From an uncultured Acidimicrobiales bacterium (GTDB lineage: Bacteria > Actinomycetota > Acidimicrobiia > Acidimicrobiales > SHLQ01), in assembly GCA_938041035.1 (NCBI GenBank), contig CALHYX010000029.1, positions 1 to 64,000 of the forward strand: a stretch of 64,000 nucleotides of DNA, in the 5' to 3' direction. This document shows positions 1 to 8,229 of the stretch, in pieces (positions within the stretch are counted from its first letter, which is position 1; each line of letters starts with the position of its first letter). A program made the position numbers and the translations under genes. The notes beneath the pieces are model-generated. The model worked only from the letters and a program-made list of their open reading frames with translations. It did not search any database and had not been told where the DNA came from.

Positions 1-24
1 GTGCCTGGCACCAGATGGTTCGCG
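1..24. repeat. Partial copy of the GGTGCCTGGCACC long palindrome, cut by the window edge
   Basis: Bases 1-24 are identical to the right-hand part (39953-39976) of the 37-bp palindrome found intact at 39940-39976, so the left arm presumably lies just outside the window. The 4-unit array at 43-166 follows directly, as tandem repeats also follow the intact copy. Confidence 0.75.
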
Positions 25-42
25 GGCGGGGGTTTGAGCGCC

Positions 43-166
43 GGGGAGCTGAGCTCCGACCACAACCGGGAACGCCAGGGGAGCTGAGCTCGGACCACAA
101 ACCGGGTGCGCCCGAGGAGCTGAGCTCCGACCTCGACCGGCGCGCCCGGGGAGCTGAGCTCCGACC
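43..166. repeat. Four-copy tandem array of a 34-36 bp unit with a palindromic core
   Basis: A 19-bp core (GGGGAGCTGAGCTCCGACC or one-base variants) occurs at 43-61, 78-96, 114-132 and 148-166, with start-to-start spacing of 35, 36 and 34 bp. Inside each core is the odd-centred palindrome GGAGCT-G-AGCTCC (one mismatch in copy 2). The stretch 1-294 has no gene; the open frame through it is a by-product of the repeats. The short, partly similar spacers and palindromic cores do not resemble CRISPR. Confidence 0.85.
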
Positions 167-210
167 AGGACAGAGGCAAAAAGCGCGGAATACGCGGGGA
201 TCTCTCCCGG

Positions 211-272
211 TTGGACGGTGTGATAATAACGATTATTCTGTGCTCGGGCGTGTCGGTTTGACCGTTCGGTCA
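211..272 (+). promoter_or_regulatory. Probable promoter and TetR-type operator upstream of the GT4 operon
   Basis: TTGGAC (211-216), a 17-nt spacer and TATTCT (234-239) form a plausible sigma-A promoter. A perfect inverted repeat TGACCG-TT-CGGTCA lies at 259-272, just after the expected transcript start, in the position and form of many TetR-family operators. The AT-rich stretch 222-238 also has imperfect dyad symmetry (GATAAT/ATTATT). No TetR gene is adjacent, so the regulator is unknown. Confidence 0.45.
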
Positions 273-294
273 CCACGAAGGAGCCTCTACGGCT

Positions 295-1584
295 ATGTCA
301 GCCTCTACGCCCCCCACGCCCTCGGCGGACGAACGCCCCCTCCGCATCGCTCTGCTCGCGTACCGCGGAAAGCCCCATGTCGGCGGCCAGGGCGTCTACA
401 TCCGCCACCTCGCGAAGGCCCTGGTGGATCTCGGTCACCACGTCGAAGTCCTGGGCGGTCAGCCCTATCCCGTCCTCGACGACCGCATCCCGCTCGTCAA
501 GCTCCCCAGCCTCGACATCTACAACGACGCCTACCCGATGCGGAAACCGCGAATTTGGGAGTTCAACGACATCACGGACTTCCTCGAGTCGGCCTCCTTC
601 TCGACCGGAAACTTCCCCGAGCCCATGGCGTTTAGTTGGCGGGCCTACCGCCATCTGAAGGACCGCAGGCACGAGTTCGATCTGGTGCACGACAACCAGA
701 CGCTGGGGTGGGGACTCCTCGCGATCCAAAACCACCTCGACCTGCCCGTGCTCAGCACCATCCACCACCCGATCACCGTCGACCGCAAGCTCGAGATCGA
801 GCACGCCCCGAACCTCTGGAAGGAGTTCGGGAAGCGCCGCTGGTACGCGTTCACGAAGATGCAGACTCAGGTCGCCAAGCGCATGAACCGGGTGATGTGC
901 GTTTCGGAAAACTCCCGCAATGACATCAGCCGCGACCATGAGGTGCCGCTGGAGAAGATCCACGTGGTTCCCGTCGGCGTCGACCCCGAGCTGTTCAAAC
1001 CGGTGCCCGGCGTCGAACGGCGTCCCGGCCGCCTGGTCACGACCGCCAGCGCCGACGTGGCGATGAAGGGACTCACGTTTCTGATCGACGCCGTCGCCAA
1101 GCTCCGCACCGAACGCGACATCGAACTCACGATCATCGGCCGACCCAAGGAAGGCGCGAGCCTCGACAAGATCCGGGCGCTTGGCCTCGAAGACTGCATC
1201 GACTGGGTGAGCGGTGTCCCCGACGAACGCATCGTCGAGCTCTACTCCGAAGCCGAGTTGGCGATCGTCCCCTCGCTGTACGAAGGGTTCTCGCTACCCG
1301 CCATCGAGGCGATGTCGTGCGGCGTGCCCTTGGTGGCCACCACCGGCGGCGCTCTGCCCGAGGTGGCCGGCACCCACGGCGAAACCGCGCTGCTGGTACC
1401 CCCCGGCGACAGCGATGCCCTCGCCACCCAGATCGGCGCGGCCCTGGACGACCCAGGAATGCGCGATCGCATCGGCGCCGCCGGCCGCGACCGCGTCATC
1501 AACCGATGGAGCTGGCGCCACACCGCCATCGCCACCGTCGAGGAATACCGCGCCCTGCTCGCCGAACACGGAGCCACAGCCTGA
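295..1584 (+). CDS. Glycosyltransferase family 4
   Basis: A 429-aa GT-B fold glycosyltransferase, presumably cytosolic, moving a sugar from a nucleotide-sugar donor to an unknown acceptor. The N-terminal acceptor half carries the glycine-rich start GGQGVYIRHLAKAL typical of GT4 proteins. The C-terminal donor half has the EX7E motif (EGFSLPAIEAMSCGVPLVA) followed by GALPE. The ATG is chosen because AAGGAG (278-283) lies 11 nt upstream. The stop overlaps the next gene by 1 nt (TGATG), so it heads a translationally coupled operon with a methyltransferase and a toroid-fold protein. The product could be a modified glycan or glycolipid; the sugar and acceptor cannot be read from sequence. Confidence 0.9.
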   Translation: MSASTPPTPSADERPLRIALLAYRGKPHVGGQGVYIRHLAKALVDLGHHVEVLGGQPYPVLDDRIPLVKLPSLDIYNDAYPMRKPRIWEFNDITDFLESASFSTGNFPEPMAFSWRAYRHLKDRRHEFDLVHDNQTLGWGLLAIQNHLDLPVLSTIHHPITVDRKLEIEHAPNLWKEFGKRRWYAFTKMQTQVAKRMNRVMCVSENSRNDISRDHEVPLEKIHVVPVGVDPELFKPVPGVERRPGRLVTTASADVAMKGLTFLIDAVAKLRTERDIELTIIGRPKEGASLDKIRALGLEDCIDWVSGVPDERIVELYSEAELAIVPSLYEGFSLPAIEAMSCGVPLVATTGGALPEVAGTHGETALLVPPGDSDALATQIGAALDDPGMRDRIGAAGRDRVINRWSWRHTAIATVEEYRALLAEHGATA

Positions 1585-2357
1585 TGCTCACCGTCGACTA
1601 CGACCAGCTCGGCCTGCGCGCCGGGGACCGCATGCTCGACCTCGGCTGCGGCTTCGGCCGCCACGCCTTCGAAGCGCTGCGCCGCGGCGCCGACGTCGTG
1701 GCCTGCGACATGGCTCACCCCGAACTCGTCGAGGTGGGCAACATCGTCGCCGCAATGGAAGAGGCGGGCGAGATTCCCACCGGCACCACGTGCACCGCCA
1801 CGAACGGTGACGCCACCCGGTTGCCCTTCCCCGACGGCAGCTTCGATCGCATCATCGCCTCCGAAGTGATGGAACACATCCCCGACGACGTCGCCGCGCT
1901 CGACGAACTCACCCGAGTGCTCCGACCCGGCGGCACGATCGCGGTGACGATTCCGAAGCGCTTCCCGGAGAAGATCTGCTGGGCGCTCAGCGACGAGTAC
2001 TACGCACCGAAGTCGGTCGGCGGCCACGTCCGCATCTACAGCGAGACCGAGATGCGCGACAAGATGACCGCCGCCGGCCTCGAACCGACGGGCCACAGCT
2101 TCGCCCACGCGCTGCATTCGCCGTACTGGTGGCTACGCTGCGCCGTTGGTCCTCACGAGCCAGTCGACTCGAACCGGTTCGTGAAGGCCTACAACAAGCT
2201 TCTTCTCTGGGACATTTCCAAGCGCCCGGCGGTGACTCAGGTCGCCGACAAACTGCTCAACCCGCTCATCGGCAAGAGCCTGGTGGTCTACGCCACCAAG
2301 CCCATCGCCGCCTCGCCCTCGACAACCCGATCGGAGCCGATCCATGCAGCTGCCTGA
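1584..2357 (+). CDS. Class I SAM-dependent methyltransferase
   Basis: A 257-aa Rossmann-fold methyltransferase of the Methyltransf_11 type. Motif I is MLDLGCGFGRHAFEAL near residues 12-27, the acidic motif II is VVACDM, and the post-I segment reads LPFPDGSFDRIIASEVMEHI, characteristic of small-molecule methyltransferases. The ATG at 1584 shares one base with the GT4 stop, and the gene runs 14 nt into the next one, so all three are co-translated. A sugar or lipid-linked intermediate made by the neighbouring glycosyltransferase is the likely substrate (inference). Confidence 0.88.
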   Translation: MLTVDYDQLGLRAGDRMLDLGCGFGRHAFEALRRGADVVACDMAHPELVEVGNIVAAMEEAGEIPTGTTCTATNGDATRLPFPDGSFDRIIASEVMEHIPDDVAALDELTRVLRPGGTIAVTIPKRFPEKICWALSDEYYAPKSVGGHVRIYSETEMRDKMTAAGLEPTGHSFAHALHSPYWWLRCAVGPHEPVDSNRFVKAYNKLLLWDISKRPAVTQVADKLLNPLIGKSLVVYATKPIAASPSTTRSEPIHAAA

Positions 2358-3414
2358 GGTACCCGGAATCCTCACCGCCAGCGACATCGAGCGAACCGCC
2401 CGATCGATCGCTGACTGGCAATTGCCCAACGGCATGATCCCCTGGTTCCCCGGCGGACACGCCGACCCGTGGAACCACGTCGAAGCCGCCATGGCGATCG
2501 ATCTCGCCGGCCTGCGCACCGAGGCCGAGCGGGCGTACCAGTGGCTGGCCGACATCCAGCGCCCCGACGGATCGTGGCACCAGTACTACCTCGAGGACTC
2601 GGTCGAGCAGGACAAGCTCGACGCCAACGTCATCGCGTACATCGCAACCGGCGTGTGGCACCACTACCTGCTCACGGAGGACTCCGGTTTTCTCGAAGCG
2701 ATGTGGCCAACAGTCCAGGCCGCGGTCGAGTTCGTGCTCGACCTGCAACAACCGCGAGGCGAAATTCTCTGGGCCCGCCACACCGACGGGACACCGTGGT
2801 CGTTCGCGCTGCTCACCGGCTCGTCCAGCATCTGCCACAGCCTGCGCTGCGCCGTGGCGGTCGCCACCGAGTTGGGCCATGACCGCCCGGACTGGGAACT
2901 GTCGATCGGGCAGCTGGCCCATGTGATCCGCACCCGCCCCGACGGAGCGTTCGCCCCGAAGCACCGGTGGGCGATGGACTGGTACTACCCCGTGTTGTCC
3001 GGAGCCCTCACCGGCGAGGAAGCGCGCGAGCACCTGAAGGCCCGCGAAGCCACCTTCGTCATGGATGGCAAGGGTGTGCGCTGCGTGAGCGACCGCCCCT
3101 GGGTCACGGCGGCCGAGACCTGCGAGTGCCTCATGGCCTACCTGTTGGTGGGCGAGACCGAGATGGCCCTCGAGATGTTCCGCTGGGCCCAGGTTCTGCG
3201 CGACGACGACGGCAGTTACTTCACCGGCATCGTGTACCCGCAGATGGATCACTTCCCGAACGGCGAACGCTCGACCTACACCGCCGCTGCGGTCATCCTG
3301 GCCGCCGACGCGATCAGTCGAACCAGCGCGGCCTCGGGCCTGCTGGTCGACCACTCGGAACTGCCGTCGATCATCGACGTGCGCGCCGACGTGCCCGACC
3401 CAAGTCTGGACTGA
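2344..3414 (+). CDS. Prenyltransferase/terpene-cyclase-like alpha/alpha-toroid protein
   Basis: A 356-aa protein with helical repeats resembling the QW/PFTB repeats of prenyltransferases and squalene cyclases, for example LADIQRPDGSW near residues 69-79. The general composition (rich in W, H, D) also recalls six-hairpin glycosidases, so a glycan-processing role is an alternative. No DDxxD or DxDD catalytic motif is obvious. It overlaps the preceding methyltransferase by 14 nt and closes the GT4-methyltransferase operon. The catalytic activity is unknown; only the fold-level assignment is reasonably supported. Confidence 0.6.
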   Translation: MQLPEVPGILTASDIERTARSIADWQLPNGMIPWFPGGHADPWNHVEAAMAIDLAGLRTEAERAYQWLADIQRPDGSWHQYYLEDSVEQDKLDANVIAYIATGVWHHYLLTEDSGFLEAMWPTVQAAVEFVLDLQQPRGEILWARHTDGTPWSFALLTGSSSICHSLRCAVAVATELGHDRPDWELSIGQLAHVIRTRPDGAFAPKHRWAMDWYYPVLSGALTGEEAREHLKAREATFVMDGKGVRCVSDRPWVTAAETCECLMAYLLVGETEMALEMFRWAQVLRDDDGSYFTGIVYPQMDHFPNGERSTYTAAAVILAADAISRTSAASGLLVDHSELPSIIDVRADVPDPSLD

Positions 3415-3804
3415 CCCAGCGCCGGAGCGTCCGGCACCCGGTTGCCAGCCACGGTCTGAACACCGTTTGATCAGCACGGTTGCCCATCGGACGTGCACGA
3501 CGGCAACGGACTTGCTACCGTGCTCGTATCTCGTCTCCACCGCGTGACATGCGGGTTTCCGGTGGGGCCGAGTGCGATCCTGATGTATCTGGATCAAACG
3601 GCGGAGAGTTCTACGGCAACCAACCTTGCGGGGATGGTTGTCGACGACACCGGTTTTCTCATCCGGTCCGCCGCCAGCGGAGTCCGGCGGAACGGCGGTG
3701 TCTATATCGCCCCGTTCCGTCGGACTTTACCGCTCGGTTCCCACGCTGATCGCGTCGCATGTTCCACGTGATCAGGACGGGTGTCAATGCGTCGGATGAG
3801 CCCG
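3415..3804. other. 390-bp intergenic region between convergent operons, no gene seen
   Basis: The stretch separates the GT4 operon (+) from the GtrA/methyltransferase operon (-). Short open frames exist but have no convincing start signal or recognisable product. A weak stem (TCCGCCG 3667-3673 with CGGCGGA 3685-3691) might act in termination but lacks a T-run. Nothing else is recognised. Confidence 0.5.
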
Positions 3805-4686
3805 TCAGTCGCGTCGGATGTACAACACGTGCGCCTCGGACGCGTACGGCTCGGCCTCTTTCAACACGGTGATGTCCGGGTTGCGTTCGAGGAACTCGCT
3901 CCAGGCCCGCTTCTCACCCAGGTCCCGCTCGGCCAGGCCAAAACTGTTCCAGTCATCGAACACCACCACGGCGTGGCCGCGAATGAGCGGAGCGCAGAAC
4001 TCGAGCGCTTCGACCGAGGACGAGTACAGGTCGCAGTCGATCATGATCACCCCGGCCTTCGTCATGGCATGGTCGGACCGCAGCGCCGGCGTAAGGGTAT
4101 CGCTGAACCACCCCTTCACCAGGTGGGTTTTCGTCCAGTCCACCCCGCCGGCGGTGAGGCGACGGCGGGTGAGGTCGTAGTCGCTGTCGTACCAACCGGC
4201 GGCCCAGACGCCGTCGTCCTGGTCGGCAGCCTCTTGGGGCAACCCCTGAAAGCCATCGAAACCGAACAGGCGGATGTCGTGTTCGGGAACGGTCTCGGCG
4301 ATCGACTCGGACATGCAGATCATCGACGTACCCCGGCAGACGCCGAACTCGAGGTAGTCGCCCAGTTCGGTGTCGCCCTGCTCGTCGAGCCAACCGAGGG
4401 CATCGCAATAGGTCTGCGCAAGTGCGGACGCGGGCACAAGGTCGGTGCGGTAGCGCCAGCGGTGCTTCGCTCGCTCCACCCGGTGCTGCGCCGAACGGGG
4501 GAGGCGATCGGTGACCCACTGCGCTGCGGGGCGAGCCCGTTGGAGTTGCGCGGCGAGTTCGGCGATGCGAGGAGCGGGCACGAGTGTCCAATCAAGATGG
4601 TGATGGAGGGAAGGCGCTGAGCTCCCGACAAACGCACCCAGCGCCTGTCCGCACCCTAGAGGAGATTCAAACCCGCCGTTGCCCAC
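3805..4686 (-). CDS. TylF/MycF-family (macrocin O-methyltransferase-like) methyltransferase
   Basis: A 293-aa SAM-dependent, probably Mg2+-dependent O-methyltransferase. The family signature is clear: YLEFGVCRGTSMICMSES in motif I, LFGFDGFQGLP in motif II, and the metal-binding loop MIDCDLYSSSVEALEF followed by VVFDDW. TylF and MycF methylate sugar hydroxyls on macrolides, so a deoxysugar or glycan substrate fits the neighbouring GT4 and GtrA genes (inference). The GTG at 4686 gives an N-terminus about 40 residues longer than the conserved part, so a downstream GTG is possible. It is the last gene of a three-gene minus-strand operon, 23 nt after the preceding methyltransferase. Confidence 0.82.
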   Translation of the reverse strand: MGNGGFESPLGCGQALGAFVGSSAPSLHHHLDWTLVPAPRIAELAAQLQRARPAAQWVTDRLPRSAQHRVERAKHRWRYRTDLVPASALAQTYCDALGWLDEQGDTELGDYLEFGVCRGTSMICMSESIAETVPEHDIRLFGFDGFQGLPQEAADQDDGVWAAGWYDSDYDLTRRRLTAGGVDWTKTHLVKGWFSDTLTPALRSDHAMTKAGVIMIDCDLYSSSVEALEFCAPLIRGHAVVVFDDWNSFGLAERDLGEKRAWSEFLERNPDITVLKEAEPYASEAHVLYIRRD

Positions 4687-4709
4687 TCGGAGAGCGTCCG
4701 GGCCGGTCG

Positions 4710-5345
4710 TCAGATTCCGGTTGCCGTCCGCTTCAGCGTCCGGAGCGAGCCGGTCACTGCGACTTCGGTGAACGCTCCCGACTCGATCGCCCGCAGGTAG
4801 ATCTCATAGGGCGGCCGACCGCCGTCGGCCGGATCCGGAAACACGTCGTGGATGCACAGGAGCCCTCCGACGGCCACGTGGGGTACCCAACCCTCGTAGT
4901 CGCGGTGCGCCGGCTCACTGCCGTGCCCGCCGTCGATGAACAACAGCGCCAGCTCGATCGACCAGACCGCGGCGACAACCGGTGAATCTCCGACCAGGGC
5001 GACCACGGTGCCCTCGAGGTCGGCGTCGTGCACGGTGCGGCGAAAGTGCGGCAACGTGTCCATCTTTTGGATCTCGTCGTCGACCAGGTCGGGTTCGTGG
5101 TACTCCCAACCGGCCTGGTTCTCCTCGGACCCCCGATGGTGATCGAGGGCGAACAGCACCCGGCCCGCCGCCTGGGCCGCCGAGCCGAGATAGATCGACG
5201 ACTTGCCGCAGTAGCTACCGACCTCGAGCAACGGTCCGGGTACCGACAACGATTCCGCCGCGGCGTGCAGCGCCAGGCCCTCGTCGGGTGGCATGAAGCC
5301 GCGCGCCGCCTCGGCACGGCGTTGTTGCTGCTGCGACATGGCCAT
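4710..5345 (-). CDS. Class I SAM-dependent methyltransferase (Methyltransf_24 type)
   Basis: A 211-aa methyltransferase. Motif I is PLLEVGSYCGKSSIYLG (residues 38-54), motif II VLFALDHHRG, and a later strand reads LALLFIDGGHG, the pattern of the Methyltransf_24 and cephalosporin-hydroxylase-like group. It lies 3 nt downstream of gtrA and 23 nt upstream of the TylF-like gene, so all three share a transcript. The substrate is unknown; the company of GtrA and a sugar O-methyltransferase suggests a polyprenol-linked or surface glycan. Confidence 0.82.
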   Translation of the reverse strand: MAMSQQQQRRAEAARGFMPPDEGLALHAAAESLSVPGPLLEVGSYCGKSSIYLGSAAQAAGRVLFALDHHRGSEENQAGWEYHEPDLVDDEIQKMDTLPHFRRTVHDADLEGTVVALVGDSPVVAAVWSIELALLFIDGGHGSEPAHRDYEGWVPHVAVGGLLCIHDVFPDPADGGRPPYEIYLRAIESGAFTEVAVTGSLRTLKRTATGI

Positions 5346-5348
5346 GGC

Positions 5349-5849
5349 TCAGGCAGCCATGTCGTCGAGCGAGGCGTCACGAGAAATCCGCAGCTGACGA
5401 GGGCGAACGGCCGGGCGCGATCGACTCGCCCAGAGCACGCGGTCGAAGAGCACGTAGCGCACCACCCACAGCACGCCGAAGGCGAGTTGGTTCGCCGCAT
5501 AGACGACGAACGGGGTCTCGTAGTTGCGATCGGCCCAGCCAACGAACATTGTCGACAGCACGAGTCCGACGACGGTGAAGATCAGGTAGGGCGTGATTTC
5601 GCCGCCGAAGCTGCTGCGACCGGACTGACCCCAGACCCATCGGCGACACAACACGTACGCGGGCACCGCCGATACGCAGACGGCCGCGACGTTGGCCTGT
5701 ACACCCGGCCAACCGAGCCCGGCGTGAAACAGCACCAGGAGGGCAAGCCCGATGACCACGTTCACCACCGACACCCCTGCGTATCGGATCAGCCGAGCCG
5801 CATGATCGCGCAGAGGCGCGTTCGTTGCGGGGGAAGGCGAAGTGGACAC
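5349..5849 (-). CDS. GtrA-like membrane protein
   Basis: A 166-aa protein with four predicted membrane helices (starting RLIRYAGVSVVNVVIGLALL) and the GtrA-typical sequence RRWVWG between helices 2 and 3. GtrA-family proteins are thought to help flip or present polyprenyl-phosphate-linked sugars. The GTG at 5849 is preferred because a perfect leaderless -10 (TACGCT, 5858-5863 on the minus strand) lies 8 nt upstream; an ATG at 5870 is the alternative. It is the first gene of the operon with two methyltransferases. Confidence 0.78.
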   Translation of the reverse strand: MSTSPSPATNAPLRDHAARLIRYAGVSVVNVVIGLALLVLFHAGLGWPGVQANVAAVCVSAVPAYVLCRRWVWGQSGRSSFGGEITPYLIFTVVGLVLSTMFVGWADRNYETPFVVYAANQLAFGVLWVVRYVLFDRVLWASRSRPAVRPRQLRISRDASLDDMAA

Positions 5850-5857
5850 GGCGAAGG

Positions 5858-5863
5858 AGCGTA
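5858..5863 (-). promoter_or_regulatory. Leaderless -10 for gtrA
   Basis: TACGCT on the minus strand, 8 nt before the GTG at 5849. Confidence 0.5.
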
Positions 5864-6034
5864 CCGGCATGCCGTGCCCATCGGTGAGCCGGAGGCCCAG
5901 ATGACACGGAGCGTGGGAATCGACGCAACATCGCAACACTATGTGGCGAAATTTGGGTCGTTCGGCCTGTTCGGCCGGGGCGCGAGGACCCGGCGCTTCC
6001 GAAGCGACGCGGTGGGCGATCGGCCATGGCGTTC

Positions 6035-6040
6035 TAGGCT
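6035..6040 (+). promoter_or_regulatory. Leaderless -10 for tesB
   Basis: TAGGCT, 6 nt before the GTG at 6047. It contains an in-frame TAG, which excludes any earlier start. Confidence 0.6.
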
Positions 6041-6046
6041 CGGGAG

Positions 6047-6898
6047 GTGTCTCAAGCTGCTCTCGATGATGTCGTTGCCCTGCTGGATCTCGAAGCGATC
6101 GAGGTGAACATCTTCCGGGGCGCGAGCCCGGACGAGGACCGTCAACGCACCTTTGGCGGCCAGGTCGCCGGTCAGGCTCTGGTCGCGGCCGCCCGCACGG
6201 TCGAGGAGTTCGTCGTGCACTCGCTCCACGCCTACTTCCTGCGCCCGGGCGACCCCCACGCGCCGATCCTCTACGAGGTCGATCGCATCCGCGACGGGCG
6301 CTCGTTCGTCACCCGCCGCGTCGTCGCCATCCAGCACGGCAAGGCCATCTTCAACATGTCGGCCTCGTTCCATCGCCACGAGGAGGGCTTCGATCACTCG
6401 CTGCCGATCCCGGAGGTGCCGCCGCCCGAGGAGCTCGCCGACTTCGCCGAGCGGGCGCGCAACAACCCGAACGTCCCCAGCGCCTGGGCCGACCGACCCC
6501 GCCCGATCGACACTCGATACGTGACGGCCACCCCCATGGAACGCACCGTGCCCCTCGCGCCCATTCAACAGGTCTGGTTGCGCGCCGACGGCACGCTGGG
6601 CGATGACCCGGTGCTGCACAACTGCCTACTCGCCTACGCCTCGGACATGACGCTGCTCGACACGACGCTGTTGCCCCACGGCACCGGTTCGGCCGACCCC
6701 CAGGTGATGATGGCCAGCCTGGACCACGCCATGTGGTTCCATCGCCAGTTCCGGGCCGACGAGTGGTTGCTGTATCACCAGGACACGCCGACCTCCGTCG
6801 GTGCGCGCGGGCTCGCCCGAGGCCTCGTGTTCACCCGCGATGGGGCGTTGGTCGCCAGCGTCATGCAGGAAGGGCTGATCCGGAGGATCCGCCCGTGA
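6047..6898 (+). CDS. tesB: Acyl-CoA thioesterase II
   Basis: A 283-aa double-hotdog thioesterase hydrolysing medium- and long-chain acyl-CoA in the cytosol. The N-terminal hotdog shows RTFGGQVAGQALVAA and SLHAYFLRPG, both diagnostic of TesB. The C-terminal hotdog holds the catalytic-region segments AYASDMTLLDT and VMQEGLIR, which carry the Asp and Gln of the E. coli active site. Length matches the family (about 285 aa). The GTG start is forced by an in-frame stop 12 nt upstream. The stop overlaps the GTG of the next lipoprotein gene by 4 nt. Confidence 0.92.
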   Translation: MSQAALDDVVALLDLEAIEVNIFRGASPDEDRQRTFGGQVAGQALVAAARTVEEFVVHSLHAYFLRPGDPHAPILYEVDRIRDGRSFVTRRVVAIQHGKAIFNMSASFHRHEEGFDHSLPIPEVPPPEELADFAERARNNPNVPSAWADRPRPIDTRYVTATPMERTVPLAPIQQVWLRADGTLGDDPVLHNCLLAYASDMTLLDTTLLPHGTGSADPQVMMASLDHAMWFHRQFRADEWLLYHQDTPTSVGARGLARGLVFTRDGALVASVMQEGLIRRIRP

Positions 6899-8229
6899 TC
6901 GCCGCGAAACATCGAATCGCTCTGGCCGTGGCCCTCGCACTCGTGGCCGCTGGTTGCGGCTCCGATACCGACCCGGATCAGGGCGCGCCGATCGGCACCG
7001 TTGCCCAGAACCAACCGCCGGCGACGTCATCGGAGACTCCGACGGACGTGACCGAGACGCCGGACGAACCCGAGTCGCCGGAGGAGACCGCAGTGTCGGC
7101 CGCGCCGGCTACCGCGCCCCCGCCCGAAACCGCCCCGTCGGAGACCGCTCCCCCCGAAACCGTGGCGGCCGAGGTTCCGGCCAACCTGGCCGAGGTGCGG
7201 GTCGCGCTGCGCGAGGTCGCCCGGGTGGACCAACCGCTGACGATGATCCCGCGGCCCGGCGACCCGCTGCTGTACATCGGCGAGCGGCCCGGGAGGGTTG
7301 TTACCCTCGACCCGACCACCGGCGCGATCGGCGAGCCGCTGCTCGACTGGAGCTCGGAAATATCCACCGATGGCGAGCGCGGTCTGCTGGGTATTGCGTT
7401 CTCCCCCGCCGGTGACCTGCTCTACCTGAGCTGGACCGACCTCGACGGCGCGACCCGGATCTCCGAGGTCGCCATGACCACTGCCGGCACCGTCGACCAG
7501 GCGAGCCGGCGTGAGATTTTTCAGCTCGAGCAGCCCTTCTCCAATCACAACGGCGGTCAGATCGTCATCGGGCCCGACCGCCTGCTGTACCTCGCGCTCG
7601 GCGATGGTGGCGCCGGAGGTGATCCGCTGAAGGCGGGCCAGGACCTGGGAACCCCGCTCGGTTCGATCATCCGCATCGACCCGACCGTCACCGATGCCGC
7701 CACCCACGGGACCTACGGCATCCCGCCCGACAACCCCTGGGGCACCGAGCTGTATGTCATCGGCCTCCGCAACCCCTGGCGGTTCTCGTTCGATCGGGTC
7801 ACCGACGACCTGTGGATCGGCGACGTCGGTCAAGGCGAGTGGGAGGAGATCGACTTCCTGCCGGCCGGCTCCATCGCGGGCGCCAATCTCGGCTGGTCCC
7901 TCCAGGAGGGCTTTCACGATTTCGACGGACCTCCCCCGCCCGACAACGTCGCGCCCTTTGCCGAGTACGGCCACGACGTCGGCGTCTCCATCACCGGCGG
8001 ATACCGCTATCGGGGGTCGGCCATCCCCAACCTCGTCGGCGCCTACGTCTTTGGCGACTTCTCGACTGCGCAGGTGTGGGCTATCGCGGTCGGTGCCCCC
8101 GACGCCAGCATCGAATCGCTCGACGTCGGCGTGGGCGAAAACTCGCTGGCTTCCTTCGCCGAAGACGCCGATGGCGAGCTGTATGTGCTGAGCCTCGAGG
8201 GCTCAATCAGCCGGATCGAGCCCGCATGA
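6895..8229 (+). CDS. PQQ-type glucose/sorbosone dehydrogenase-like lipoprotein
   Basis: A 444-aa exported lipoprotein with a signal peptide ending in LVAAGC (lipidated Cys21). A Pro/Thr/Glu-rich linker (about residues 28-95) leads to a six-bladed beta-propeller of the GSDH family. Propeller hallmarks are GERGLLGIAFSP, HNGGQIVIGPDRLLYLALGD and GLRNPWRFSFD. Relatives (Asd-like soluble aldose dehydrogenases, HIPL) oxidise sugars with PQQ, but whether this protein binds PQQ is not shown. The GTG at 6895 overlaps the tesB stop (GTGA), and the stop overlaps the next ATG (ATGA), so translation is coupled on both sides. Confidence 0.85.
   Translation: MIAAKHRIALAVALALVAAGCGSDTDPDQGAPIGTVAQNQPPATSSETPTDVTETPDEPESPEETAVSAAPATAPPPETAPSETAPPETVAAEVPANLAEVRVALREVARVDQPLTMIPRPGDPLLYIGERPGRVVTLDPTTGAIGEPLLDWSSEISTDGERGLLGIAFSPAGDLLYLSWTDLDGATRISEVAMTTAGTVDQASRREIFQLEQPFSNHNGGQIVIGPDRLLYLALGDGGAGGDPLKAGQDLGTPLGSIIRIDPTVTDAATHGTYGIPPDNPWGTELYVIGLRNPWRFSFDRVTDDLWIGDVGQGEWEEIDFLPAGSIAGANLGWSLQEGFHDFDGPPPPDNVAPFAEYGHDVGVSITGGYRYRGSAIPNLVGAYVFGDFSTAQVWAIAVGAPDASIESLDVGVGENSLASFAEDADGELYVLSLEGSISRIEPA

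Noticed and set aside
43..166. CRISPR array
   Set aside because: Repeats are palindromic with very short, partly similar spacers, and no cas gene is present. The same holds for 39991-40119.
221..240. Fur/DtxR-type box
   Set aside because: The dyad is imperfect and coincides with the AT-rich -10 region; no iron gene follows.
15..635. A 206-codon open frame covering the repeat array and the start of the GT4 gene
   Set aside because: It is built from the tandem repeats and then runs out of frame through the well-supported glycosyltransferase.
3480..3771. Two overlapping ~90-codon open frames in the intergenic region
   Set aside because: No ribosome binding site or leaderless -10, atypical composition and no recognisable product.
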